A stretch of 52,452 bases of DNA. It comes from Caballeronia arationis (GTDB lineage Bacteria; Pseudomonadota; Gammaproteobacteria; Burkholderiales; Burkholderiaceae). The stretch is taken from assembly GCF_001544975.2 (NCBI RefSeq), contig NZ_FCOG02000045.1:1-52452 (forward strand), written 5' to 3'. The translations under genes were made by a program, and so were the position numbers. Each line of letters starts with the position of its first letter. Position 1 is the stretch's first letter. Positions 7,767 through 15,912 of the stretch are shown piece after piece. Under the pieces are notes generated by a model. The model saw only the letters and a list, made by a program, of their open reading frames with translations, was not told the origin of the DNA and made no database searches.

Positions 7767-8761
7767 GACCAACTCCGCAACAATGCAAATCGCAACGCAA
7801 ACAGCAGCGCACAGCCAGCCAGCGCCAAAGCAAGAAATGACGTACTGCGGCTCCTCCCAGGCACACGCTCAACGTACGAAACCGGAAAATTCTGCTGCGC
7901 ATCGATCTCTGCCATCGCCGCTGCCATCGCGCTCGAATCGTCCGTCTGGTAAAGCCGATACGGCGTCTTCAGCGACTGAAAATAGCGATGCAATTCGACC
8001 TCCTCGGACGACTCGTCGGCCGGCGTGATCGCGTTCAGATCGGTGCTGTTCGCGCTGCTGCGCAAGTAGATGAAATACACCGTGATGCGTTCGCGCGCGA
8101 GCCCCGCCGCGATGCGCGAGCGCATCGGCGCATCGATATGCGCGCCACCGTCCGAGACGAGGATGATCACGCGATTTCCGTTGTAGTCGCGCCGCTCGAA
8201 CTGGCCAATCGCCGCGAGCAGCCCGCGATCGAGCCGCGTATCCGGCATCCCTCGTCCGATGCCGGTGCTGGCCACGGCGCTCTGAATCGCTTCCTTGTCG
8301 CGCGTGAGAGGCAACACGAGCAGTGGGCTCGTGCCGAACATCATGAACCCGACAAGGTCGTTGCCGCGTTTATCGATGAAGCGCGTGAGCACCTCGCGCG
8401 CCGACGCGTTCTTCGACACGCCGCCCGCCATCGCGCCCGCCGCGTAGACGCTCTTCGGCGGAACGAACGCGTCCATGCTCGAACTCCGGTCCATCAGCAC
8501 CATGATCTCGGCGCCTCGCGCGACACGCGTCACCGCTTTTTCGGTCTCGCGCGGATCGGCGAGTCCGATCACGATCAACAGCATCGTGGCCACCGCGAGC
8601 ACGCGCAGTGCGATGCCGGCGGCATGACCCAGCCGGTCACGCGGCAACCATGCGACGTGCGAGTACAGCAGCGTGTCGCTGATGCGCGGCGCGAGCGGCA
8701 ACAATGCAAGCGGAAGCAGCGCGAGCATCCAAGGCGATGCGAAACCGAACGAGGCGGTCAT
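7763..8761 (-). CDS. mxaC: MxaC-like VWA domain membrane protein
   Basis: A 332-aa protein in BatA style. Two N-terminal transmembrane segments (about residues 10-28 and 47-66) flank a cytoplasmic loop. The VWA domain follows, with the metal site MDRSSSMD (D-x-S-x-S), the strand IILVSDGGAH, and a last transmembrane helix LALALAGCALLFALRF near the C terminus. The ATG at 8761 overlaps the preceding stop (ATGA). The frame stays open much further upstream, but that extension lies antisense-free inside mxaA and is not a coding start. It is homologous in plan to the MxaC of methanol-oxidation operons. Translational coupling to both neighbours indicates one protein complex. Confidence 0.75.
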   Translation of the reverse strand: MTASFGFASPWMLALLPLALLPLAPRISDTLLYSHVAWLPRDRLGHAAGIALRVLAVATMLLIVIGLADPRETEKAVTRVARGAEIMVLMDRSSSMDAFVPPKSVYAAGAMAGGVSKNASAREVLTRFIDKRGNDLVGFMMFGTSPLLVLPLTRDKEAIQSAVASTGIGRGMPDTRLDRGLLAAIGQFERRDYNGNRVIILVSDGGAHIDAPMRSRIAAGLARERITVYFIYLRSSANSTDLNAITPADESSEEVELHRYFQSLKTPYRLYQTDDSSAMAAAMAEIDAQQNFPVSYVERVPGRSRSTSFLALALAGCALLFALRFALLRSWS

Positions 8762-9639
8762 CTTCGATTGCGCCTTTCGAGGCGGCGCAAGTCGCGGCAC
8801 AAGTCGAGCAGCCGATAGGACTCGTGCGCCGGCGCAAGCGCGTAAAACCGATCGCCGGAGTGCGCGTAGAAGCGTTCGATCGGGGCTCGCATCGGTTCTA
8901 GATACGGCGCTCGGACGAACAGAGCGTCGAGCGTGCCCGGATGGAGAGCTTGACCGGCGGCATCGTTCAGTGCGCGATGGACTTGGCGCCAAGCGTCGGA
9001 ATCGTGATCGACCTGGGCCGGATCGAATCTCTTCAGCGAATGCCACGCACGCGCGAAAGGCATTTGGCAGGCATCGCGATGATTGCGCCACAGCCACCAT
9101 CCGAACCACGCGAACACAACAACTGCAAGCGTCACCAGTGACACAGTCAAGCGCCTCTGCAGCGGCGCCGTCGGCAGAAGCGAGGGCTGTCGGTCGGGCT
9201 GCAATGGTTGCAACTCGCCTTGAGCGAATGCGATGCGAGGCGTCAGCGGCGCCACGCTCACCGGCCATGCGGCAACGCTCAGTGCCGCGCCGCCGGACGT
9301 GCGGCTAGTCAGCGTCAAAGCAGGCAACGCGATCGCAGCGAGTGTCTGCGGCGCGTTGATCACCTGATATTCGAGCACGAGCCATCGGTTCCCGGCGCCG
9401 TCCGTTTCGATCGCAGCCGCGCGTCGCGTGAGCCACGCCCCGGTGCGCTCCAGCGGCGGTAACGCAGAAGGTTCGAACGGTCGGTTGCCCACGCGCAGCA
9501 AGACGCGCTGCGTCATCACATCGCCTAGCGTGTAGCCGAAACTGCGCGGCTGCTCGGTCGTCGCGACGGCCGATTGCTGCGCGAACGCGTGAGGCGCAAG
9601 CGCCATCAGGGCAATCACGATGACCCATCGCGCGATCAT
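8758..9639 (-). CDS. mxaA: MxaA-like protein of methanol dehydrogenase maturation
   Basis: A 293-aa protein. The signal peptide (MIARWVIVIALMALAPHAFA) is followed by a beta-rich periplasmic domain starting about residue 30 (FGYTLGDVMTQRVLLRV). A transmembrane helix near residue 175 (VSLVTLAVVVFAWFGWWLW) and a ~100-residue cytoplasmic helical tail, with W-R-x-V-H-R-A-L-N-D-A-A-G, complete the protein. The ATG at 9639 overlaps the TGA of the DUF58 gene. The plan (export signal, periplasmic domain, one helix, cytoplasmic tail) and the place between mxaS and mxaC match MxaA, which is needed for calcium in the active site of MxaFI in known methylotrophs. Whether it serves MxaF- or XoxF-type enzymes here is unknown. 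Confidence 0.75.
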   Translation of the reverse strand: MIARWVIVIALMALAPHAFAQQSAVATTEQPRSFGYTLGDVMTQRVLLRVGNRPFEPSALPPLERTGAWLTRRAAAIETDGAGNRWLVLEYQVINAPQTLAAIALPALTLTSRTSGGAALSVAAWPVSVAPLTPRIAFAQGELQPLQPDRQPSLLPTAPLQRRLTVSLVTLAVVVFAWFGWWLWRNHRDACQMPFARAWHSLKRFDPAQVDHDSDAWRQVHRALNDAAGQALHPGTLDALFVRAPYLEPMRAPIERFYAHSGDRFYALAPAHESYRLLDLCRDLRRLERRNRR

Positions 9640-10505
9640 CCGGCCATCTCCAGGAAGTATCGCGACAACGCCTCCGGATCGAACGTTCCGCTCAGATACA
9701 GCGGACGCACGCCGTGCGCGCGGCACAAGCCATCGATCTGGGCGCGCCGATGCCGGACCGCATCGCGCCATTGCATGCGCAGCGCGGGGCGCATCCACAA
9801 CGCGCGCCGCTCGTGCGACTCCGCATCGCGCACCATCATGAGCGCGTTGCGCGATGGCGCTTCCAGTTCGAGCGGATCCCACACGACGAGCGGCACGACA
9901 AGAGCCGGAGCCATTAGCTCGAACGATCCGCGCAAGGTATCCAGTGGCCAGTGAAAATCCGATACGACGAACACGATCCCCTCGCGCCCGCTCAGTCGTT
10001 CCGCTGCGCGCTGCAGGCCAGCCGCACCGCTGCCACCACGTTGCGCCGCCAGCTTGCGCCCTTCGTGCAACAATGCGCGCATCGCCGCGCCCGCGCCTCG
10101 ATGACGACGCGGAGGCATCGTGAGCTCATCGCGCAACGCAGTATCGAACGCGAGCAGTCCAACCGGGTCGCCCACGCGAAATGCACTGCGTCCCAGCGAA
10201 TCGACGAATTCGCCGGCGATGTCGAGCTTGGTGCGCGCCGAGCCGAACGTCATCGATGCCGATACGTCCACGAGCGCATGCACCGTGACTGCCGAGCGCT
10301 GTCGATGCAGCCGCACGAGCCACTCGCGCCCCGGATGCCGCAAGCTGGCGCGCAGATCGAGGCGACGCGGATCGGGGTGATCGAAGAGACGTGCGTGGGT
10401 TGCGAAGGCCTGTCCGCCACCGATGCTCGAACCGTGATGCGATCCCGGACGATAGCCGTGTACCTGCGACGGCATCCGGTAATGGAATTCGTGTGCCGGG
10501 CTCAT
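9636..10505 (-). CDS. mxaS: MxaS-like DUF58 protein
   Basis: A 289-aa cytoplasmic DUF58/VWA-like protein. Landmarks are an arginine-rich N terminus with RLDLRASLRHPGREWLVRLHRQR, then HALVDVSASM (degenerate D-x-S-x-S metal site) and IVFVVSDFHWPL. DUF58 proteins are regular partners of MoxR AAA+ ATPases, and the gene directly follows one here (15-bp gap). The ATG at 10505 is taken; its stop overlaps the mxaA start. In methanol-oxidation operons this gene is mxaS. Confidence 0.75.
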   Translation of the reverse strand: MSPAHEFHYRMPSQVHGYRPGSHHGSSIGGGQAFATHARLFDHPDPRRLDLRASLRHPGREWLVRLHRQRSAVTVHALVDVSASMTFGSARTKLDIAGEFVDSLGRSAFRVGDPVGLLAFDTALRDELTMPPRRHRGAGAAMRALLHEGRKLAAQRGGSGAAGLQRAAERLSGREGIVFVVSDFHWPLDTLRGSFELMAPALVVPLVVWDPLELEAPSRNALMMVRDAESHERRALWMRPALRMQWRDAVRHRRAQIDGLCRAHGVRPLYLSGTFDPEALSRYFLEMAG

Positions 10506-10520
10506 CGCGCAGCCTCCGCT

Positions 10521-11540
10521 TCAGGGCGCGGCCACGCGCAGCATGATCGCCTGCGCGAGCGCGTCGGCGAGTTCTGCGCGGCGCAGTTCATAGATCGGCG
10601 TGAAGAACACGCGATGACCGAGCGCCGCCGGCAACACCGTGTGAATGTCCTCCGGAATCAGGTGTGCGCGTCCCGCGAGCCACGCAACCACGCGCGCTGC
10701 ACGCACCAGCGCACTCATTCCGCGCGGACTCGCGCCCGCCAGTACGAGCCGATCCATATCGACGTCGTCGAGCACGATGCCGTATTGCGCGGGCCGTTCG
10801 GTCGCTTCCCAGAGTTGCAGCACGTATCGTTCGATGGTTTCGCTCGCGCGCACGCTGCGCTGGATCGACGCCGCCACCGCGTTCAACTCGCGCCACGCGA
10901 ACATACCGTCAGGCACCTGTTCGAGCACGGTATCGACGTCATGGAAATGCGGATCGAAGACGAGGCGGCTGCGAATCGCGGGCTCGGGCGGCGTCGTCAT
11001 GGTCAGCTCGAACATGAAGCGGTCGCGCGCGGCGGACGCCAGCTCGAAGGTCTCCTCCTTCTCGACCTTGTTGCGATCCGCAAACACCGTCATGTGCGGA
11101 AAGTGATGCTCGCGATTGAACGCGGACACGGAACGCTCCGCCATTGCGCGCAGCAAGAGCGATTGCACCTGCGGCCGCGCGCGGTTGATCTCGTTGAAGA
11201 AGAACGTCGTGAGGCACTCGCCATGACGCAGCAGCGGACCGGGATCGATGCGCGGCGCACCTTCGGCATCGACATAGGTGTGATAGATGAGATCGCCCGG
11301 CATCAGGTCGATGGTGCCCTCGACCCGCTCGAACTCGCCGCCGATCGCCCGAGCGAACGCACGCAGCAGCGTGGTTTTGCCGACGCCGACGTCGCCTTCG
11401 AGCAGCACGTGTCCGCGCGCGAAGAGCGCCACGGTGATGAGGCGGGTCACCTCCGGCTGGCCGACGACCGCCTGCGCAACCGCCGCTTCGAGCTGCAGCG
11501 CGTTGCTGCGCCAGTCCTGCAACGCTTCGTCAGACAACAT
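10521..11540 (-). CDS. mxaR: MoxR-family AAA+ ATPase (MxaR-like)
   Basis: A 339-aa MoxR ATPase. Walker A is GDVGVGKTT at about residues 49-57; Walker B is in TTFFFNEINRA near 111-121, with the Asn-Glu typical of MoxR proteins. Sensor and lid regions follow (GASPRGMSALVRAARVVAWL). The ATG at 11540 is preceded by a GGGAGAA ribosome-binding site. It is the first gene of the mxaRSACKL-like operon. MoxR ATPases act as chaperone-like loaders with VWA partners; here four partners follow in coupled order. The name mxaR rests on operon context; taken alone the protein is simply MoxR-like. Confidence 0.8.
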   Translation of the reverse strand: MLSDEALQDWRSNALQLEAAVAQAVVGQPEVTRLITVALFARGHVLLEGDVGVGKTTLLRAFARAIGGEFERVEGTIDLMPGDLIYHTYVDAEGAPRIDPGPLLRHGECLTTFFFNEINRARPQVQSLLLRAMAERSVSAFNREHHFPHMTVFADRNKVEKEETFELASAARDRFMFELTMTTPPEPAIRSRLVFDPHFHDVDTVLEQVPDGMFAWRELNAVAASIQRSVRASETIERYVLQLWEATERPAQYGIVLDDVDMDRLVLAGASPRGMSALVRAARVVAWLAGRAHLIPEDIHTVLPAALGHRVFFTPIYELRRAELADALAQAIMLRVAAP

Positions 11541-11551
11541 CGGGCTTCTCC

Positions 11552-11606
11552 CTGTCAGCGGCCAAGCTGACAGGCAAGTGTCATGCCAATCGATGCGATC
11601 GGCATG
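11552..11606 (-). promoter_or_regulatory. Structured leader upstream of mxaR
   Basis: Two hairpins lie within 70 nt of the mxaR start. CTGTCAGC/GCTGACAG (11552-11559, 11566-11573) has a 6-nt loop, and CATGCC...GGCATG (11582-11587, 11601-11606) is extended by a near-matching stem. A looser ACTCTG/CAGAGT pairing lies further upstream (about 11635-11675). The 146-bp gap to the upstream AAA+ gene carries the operon's likely promoter, though no clear -35/-10 pair is seen. Confidence 0.35.
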
Positions 11607-11686
11607 AGAAGCAAGTCATGCGGGACAGGGAAGCACAGAGTGTCACGTAATCGCAAACTTACCGATGACACACTCTGGAACCCGCC

Positions 11687-13309
11687 TCACGCATGCCCGC
11701 GAAATTTCGCGCACATTCTGAACGCATCCTCCGAAAGTGGGATTTGCTTGGCGCGGCAATAGTGCGTCGTCAGCTTCAGCAGTTCCTTGATATCCCGTCC
11801 GCTCGAGTTCGGATACGCATCCGTCAGCATTTCGAGAAGACCGTCATCGAGATCCGCGCCCAGTTGCTCGGCGAGCAGTTTCCACAGACGGATCGCATCG
11901 GCCGCAGGCGGAATCTCGTACTGAATTTTCGCGATACAGCGCGACCGGATCGCATCGTCGACGTCGTCGATGCGGTTGGTCGTCATGAACAGCAAGCCGT
12001 TGAAGTACTCCAGCGTGCGCAGGAATTCCGCCACGATCGCGTTGTGCTCGAGATCGTTGTCTCGGCGGCGGATATAGACGTCGGCTTCGTCGAGCAGCAG
12101 GATCGCGTCCCAGCGCACCGCGCGCTGCAGGATGCCCGACAGCGTCGCGCCGACCGACGCCGCCGACGTCCCGAGTTGCCCCGAATGCACGCGATACAGC
12201 GGCTTGCCGACCACCTCCGAATAGACCTCGGCGGTCAGGGTCTTGCCGAGACCGGGCGCGCCTTGGCAAAGGATCGTCGTGCCGCCCGACTTGCCTGCGA
12301 CGAAGTCCTGCACGAGCACCTCGCTCTTCGACGTGAGGATGTCGATCAGGTCGCGATGGTGGGCCGGCAGCACCAGCTTGTCGCGCAGTTCGGGCTGATA
12401 GCGATACTCGGCGACATGCGCCACATGCGCCCAGACGGGTCGATGCCACTCCAGATGAAACAGGCACAGGTAGCAATGCAGCGGGATCGCGTCGAAGCCG
12501 CTCTCAATGTGCGCCGCACGCCAGAAGCCGGCGTTGGCTGTCAACTGGAAGCGGCGTTCGAGCGTCTCCTCGTCGTTGACGCACTTCGCGCTCACGCCAT
12601 CGACGATGCGCGTCAGTTCGGCCACGCCCTTTGCATCGATCGTGAAAGCCGCCTTCGAGACGACGAACTGCCCGCCGAAGCGCCGCTGAAACCTCACGAA
12701 GCGCTCCGCCTGCCGCTCATATTCGCGCTTGAACTCCGCGCATTCCTTGTAGAAGCCGAACTCCGCGAGCAGTTCTGGAATCGTGCGATCGACGATGTCG
12801 TGACGGTAGATCACGATCGACGTCGTCATGCCCGAGTGGCGCATGTGCGGATCGGCGCGCGGCGAGTTGGCCGCCTGCATCGTGTTCGCCAGCATGTCGA
12901 TGACGACGTACGGCGCGCCCTGATCCGGCTCGACGTGTCGAATGCGGTGCACGAGCCACGGCAACAGCGTGGCGTCTTTCGCGCGGCAATAGAGCCAGCC
13001 GTCGATCGCATCGCGCGCGAGATACGCGATGAGTCCCGGCACCACGTGTTCGAGCGACGGAATCGTCCGGGCCTGCGGCGCGTTGTGGATGTTGTCGAGC
13101 GCGAGCATCTGGAACATCAGCGCGCTCTCGTTGTTCGCGCGGCTCAACGAGTAGAGCGTGTTGAGCGACCTCGAATCGAACAGCGCGCTCGATACCATCA
13201 TCCTGCCGTGACACGCGCCCTGGTCATGCAGTTGCCGCGCGAGCGGCGAGCCTGATTCGATCATCGCGAGCAATGGATGAACCAGCGATTCCGGTATTTC
13301 AAAATCCAT
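11687..13309 (-). CDS. AAA+ family ATPase with large N-terminal domain
   Basis: A 540-aa protein. The first ~330 residues form an uncharacterised domain with no motif I can name. The C-terminal AAA+ module has Walker A GAPGLGKT (about residue 350), Walker B LLLDEAD (about 405), sensor 1 TTNR and an arginine-finger candidate in IRSRC. A PNSSGRDIKELL segment then matches the sensor-2 region of classical ATPases such as spastin or Bcs1-like proteins. The clade acts on proteins rather than DNA, but the substrate is unknown. The start ATG is at 13309, 13 bp after the stop of the broken esterase on the same strand. It precedes the mxa-like operon on the same strand but is separated by a structured gap. 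Confidence 0.7.
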   Translation of the reverse strand: MDFEIPESLVHPLLAMIESGSPLARQLHDQGACHGRMMVSSALFDSRSLNTLYSLSRANNESALMFQMLALDNIHNAPQARTIPSLEHVVPGLIAYLARDAIDGWLYCRAKDATLLPWLVHRIRHVEPDQGAPYVVIDMLANTMQAANSPRADPHMRHSGMTTSIVIYRHDIVDRTIPELLAEFGFYKECAEFKREYERQAERFVRFQRRFGGQFVVSKAAFTIDAKGVAELTRIVDGVSAKCVNDEETLERRFQLTANAGFWRAAHIESGFDAIPLHCYLCLFHLEWHRPVWAHVAHVAEYRYQPELRDKLVLPAHHRDLIDILTSKSEVLVQDFVAGKSGGTTILCQGAPGLGKTLTAEVYSEVVGKPLYRVHSGQLGTSAASVGATLSGILQRAVRWDAILLLDEADVYIRRRDNDLEHNAIVAEFLRTLEYFNGLLFMTTNRIDDVDDAIRSRCIAKIQYEIPPAADAIRLWKLLAEQLGADLDDGLLEMLTDAYPNSSGRDIKELLKLTTHYCRAKQIPLSEDAFRMCAKFRGHA

Positions 13310-13322
13310 TCATGCACTCCCG

Positions 13323-14000
13323 CTAGTCGAGGAAGAACTGGATTGCCATGCTTACGATAGCTGGCTGGACCGCATGCGGCCCGTTGAACTCGATGTAGTG
13401 CACGTCGTAGCCCGCTGCATTCAGCTTCTGCGCGTTCACGCGCGCGCTCGTCTCGACAGGCAGTTGCTCGTCGCTCAAGCCGTGCGCGATGAAGACCTTC
13501 GGCGCGCCCTCCTGCGTGAAGACCGACATGAAGCCGCCGGAGAACGCGATTACATGGCTCGCGACGTCCCCGTTGGTGATGCCGATCGACATCGCATAAC
13601 TTGCGCCGTCCGAGAACCCGGCGAACGCCAGATGATCCGGCGCTGCCGAATAACGCGACGTCACTTCCACGAGCGCCCGCTGCAACCGCTCCAGATCCGG
13701 GCCGCTGCCGCCTACCACGATATCCCAGGTCGGATACATCGAGTGCGGCGCAAGGATCAGGAATTTCTCGCGTTCGGCGTGTTCTTCGATGAACGGCAGC
13801 ACTTTTTACGGGAAGCCGCCCGCGCCATGAAACATCACGAAAAGCGGCACCGGCCGATCCGTATCGAGTCCGGACGGAACGTAGAGCACGGCGTCGCGCT
13901 CATCGGCGATGCCGAGCCGGTTGCGGCCCGGCGGCAGCGGGCTTTTGACCGGATCGGCGGGAGTGAAGGAGAGTCGGCCGAGGAGCGAAGGATCGAACAT
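13323..14000 (-). pseudogene. Alpha/beta-hydrolase esterase interrupted by one in-frame stop
   Basis: Two pieces in the same frame are separated only by a TAA at 13806-13808. The first ends VMFHGAGGFP (oxyanion-hole HGAGG) and the second continues K-V-L-P-F-I-E-E-H-A. The second carries the nucleophile motif GFSDGAS (G-x-S-x-G), an acid in HGLSDEQLP and a histidine in NGPHAV, so the whole catalytic triad of a carboxylesterase/dienelactone-hydrolase-like enzyme is present. The rest is well preserved over 225 residues, so the lesion is recent, or is a sequencing error (CAA or GAA to TAA). Without readthrough no active enzyme is made. ATG at 14000. Confidence 0.75.
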
Positions 14001-14117
14001 TGGGGCCCTGATTGGAGTCCGCTGAAGCGCTGATATTTAATATATCACAATGATCTCCTTAGGAAGAAGAGACCTCGAACCTTCGTATGCCATCGACCCT
14101 TTGCATGAAAAGCACTG

Positions 14118-14378
14118 AAGATCGTGCTGCCCGCGTCGCTGCCGTCCGTGTTCGCCGGCATCCGCATCGCGGGCGCCTACTCGATCCTCGTGCTGATCGC
14201 AGCGGAAGTGGTCGGCGCGAAGGCGGGCCTCGGCTGTCTCGTCAACTACTCGCAGTTCACCTTCGAGATCCCGAAGATGTACGCGGGCATCATCACACTG
14301 GCGCTGCTCGGGCTCGCGTTCAATCACCTGGTCCTGTTCGCCGAGAGGTGGCTCGCCGCATGGAAGAAGCAAGAATGA
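14118..14378 (+). pseudogene. ABC transporter permease (SsuC/TauC type), C-terminal remnant
   Basis: The frame KIVLPASLPSVFAGIRIAG, followed by an AAEVVGAKAGLG stretch, is the conserved EAA-loop and last-helix region of sulfonate-type permeases. It continues to a TGA at 14376-14378 (YAGIITLALLGLAFNH, final helix). Upstream of codon AAG at 14118 the homology ends abruptly after a TGA, so about two thirds of the gene is missing. It is not a shortened functional gene, because the first transmembrane helices are absent. It resembles the intact permease at 40733 and is probably a leftover of a recombination or deletion. Confidence 0.7.
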
Positions 14379-14553
14379 GCGCGACCGGCAGACCACGCGT
14401 GGGCGCGACGGATGCGCAACGCCCCTGGGCCGCGTGCACTGAGCAACGCGCGACGCGCCCGCGTTCATATCGATACGAGCCTTCATTGTTTGGCGCGCAA
14501 ACGCCCGGTGCATAAAATGACCGGCCCAACGTCCACACAACGACAGGAGCACC

Positions 14554-15018
14554 ATGAGCGCCGACGAAAGACTGAATTGCCTGATCGAACCCGGCCGCAC
14601 GTCGAGCAACCCGAAGGCGAATTATCGGAATGCAACACGCTGGGGCGATCTCGTCTTCGTGTCGGGCAAGTCGGCAAACGGCGCGGTCGGCGGCAAGGCG
14701 CCGCACGGCAGGCTCGGCGACACCCTGACGCTCGCGGACGGCGTCGCTTTCGCGCGCGAGGCGGCGCTCGAACTGCTGCTCGTGCTGCGCGACGAACTCG
14801 GCAGCCTCGACAAGGTCAGGCAGGTGCTCGACCTGCAAGGATTCGTGAATGCGGACGCTTCGTTCGAGGATCACGCGAAAGTGCTCGACGGCGCATCGGA
14901 TGTACTCGCCGAAGTGCTGGGTGAAGCGGGCGTGCATGCCCGCTCGGTGTTCGGCGCGGTCTCGCTGCGAGGCGGCCAGCCGGTCATTCTGCGAGCCGTT
15001 GTGGGCGTGAGCGCATAG
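14554..15018 (+). CDS. RidA/YjgF-family protein
   Basis: A 154-aa protein. The pattern RWGDLVFVSGKSA near residues 29-41, then GRLGDTLTLADG, a helical middle and a terminal GGQPVILRAVVGVSA, is that of the longer YjgF/RidA subfamily with a chorismate-mutase-like trimer fold. RidA itself deaminates reactive enamines; many relatives have unknown substrates. The ATG at 14554 has an AGGAG 6 nt upstream. It is convergent with tauC and may relate to handling of reactive intermediates in sulfur/amino-acid metabolism, but this is inference. Confidence 0.75.
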   Translation: MSADERLNCLIEPGRTSSNPKANYRNATRWGDLVFVSGKSANGAVGGKAPHGRLGDTLTLADGVAFAREAALELLLVLRDELGSLDKVRQVLDLQGFVNADASFEDHAKVLDGASDVLAEVLGEAGVHARSVFGAVSLRGGQPVILRAVVGVSA

Positions 15019-15036
15019 CGCGTAACCGAGCGCGGC

Positions 15037-15912
15037 TCAGCGCCCCTTCCACGGCACGAGCCGCCGCTCCAGCGCGCGCATGCCGAAGTCGAAGATCCAC
15101 GCGATGGCACCGATCAGCACGATGCCCATCACCACCACGTCGGTGCGCAGGAAGCTCGATGCGTTGAGCACCATCTGCCCGAGGCCGGCGGTGGCGGCGA
15201 CCATCTCGGCGGCGACGAGCGTGGTCCACCCGAAGCCCACGGCGATGCGCAGGCCCGTCAGTATCTCGGGCAGCGCGGCGGGCAGCACGACGTGCCACAC
15301 GACCTGCCGGAAGTTCGCGCCGAGCGACCACGCCGCGTTCACCTGCTCGGCGGTCGCGCTTTTGACGCCCGCACGCGCGGCCATCGCGATCGGCGCGAAA
15401 CATGCGAGCCAGATCACGACGATCTTCGCGGTCTCATCGATCCCGAAGTAGATGACGACGAGCGGCAGATACGCGAGCGGCGGCAGCGGCCGATAGAACT
15501 CCAGTGGCGGATCGAGCACGCCGCGCGCGATGCGGCTCACGCCCATCAGAATGCCGGTCGGCACCGCCGTGACGACTGCCAGCGCGAATGCGCCGAACAC
15601 GCGGATCGCGCTCCACAAAAGATGTTCGGAGAGCGGCAGTCCGCCCTGGAGCCGTCCATGTAATGCATCGATGAATGCGTGCCAGACGGCCTCGGGCGAG
15701 GGCAGAAAGAGCGGCGGCAGCCAGTGAAAATGCGTGGCGGCCCACCAGAGCACCGCGAGCGTCGCGATGCACAGCGCGCTGGGCAGCGCGGTCGGGCCCG
15801 AGCCCGGCATGCCGCGATAGCGCGCGCGCTGCTTCGCGCGGGCGGCACGCCGTGCAGTCCGCGGCGTCGTTGCGGAGCGCGGCAGCGGGACGTCCTGAGC
15901 GGGATGAGTCAC
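15037..15912 (-). CDS. tauC: Taurine/sulfonate ABC transporter permease
   Basis: A 291-aa inner-membrane permease of the BPD type 1 family. The Arg/Ala-rich N-terminal tail is followed by six predicted helices. The Y-F-G-I-D-E-T-A-K segment and the EAA loop (AAWSLGANFRQVVWHVVLPAALPEILTGL) contact the ATPase. The GTG at 15912 overlaps the TGA of tauB (GTGA). Third gene of tauABC. The PLPPLAYLPL stretch is typical of TauC. No tauD directly follows; dioxygenases of that family lie at 33-38 kb. Confidence 0.85.
   Translation of the reverse strand: MTHPAQDVPLPRSATTPRTARRAARAKQRARYRGMPGSGPTALPSALCIATLAVLWWAATHFHWLPPLFLPSPEAVWHAFIDALHGRLQGGLPLSEHLLWSAIRVFGAFALAVVTAVPTGILMGVSRIARGVLDPPLEFYRPLPPLAYLPLVVIYFGIDETAKIVVIWLACFAPIAMAARAGVKSATAEQVNAAWSLGANFRQVVWHVVLPAALPEILTGLRIAVGFGWTTLVAAEMVAATAGLGQMVLNASSFLRTDVVVMGIVLIGAIAWIFDFGMRALERRLVPWKGR

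Noticed and set aside
6316..11540. Bat (aerotolerance) operon
   Set aside because: MoxR, DUF58 and VWA proteins also occur there, but the MxaA-like protein with its export signal and tail, the TPR protein and the R-S-A-C-K-L order fit the mxa set better.
9951..11570. A 539-codon plus-strand frame across the MoxR and DUF58 genes
   Set aside because: The opposite strand encodes recognisable MoxR and DUF58 proteins; this frame has no family pattern.
11693..13255. A 520-codon open frame on the plus strand opposite the AAA+ ATPase
   Set aside because: The minus strand has Walker motifs and sensors; the plus-strand translation is Arg/His/Val-rich with no motif, as expected for antisense of a GC-rich gene.
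13806..13808. Recoded stop (readthrough) in the esterase
   Set aside because: TAA is the tightest stop codon, no stimulatory context is seen, and homologous enzymes do not use readthrough.
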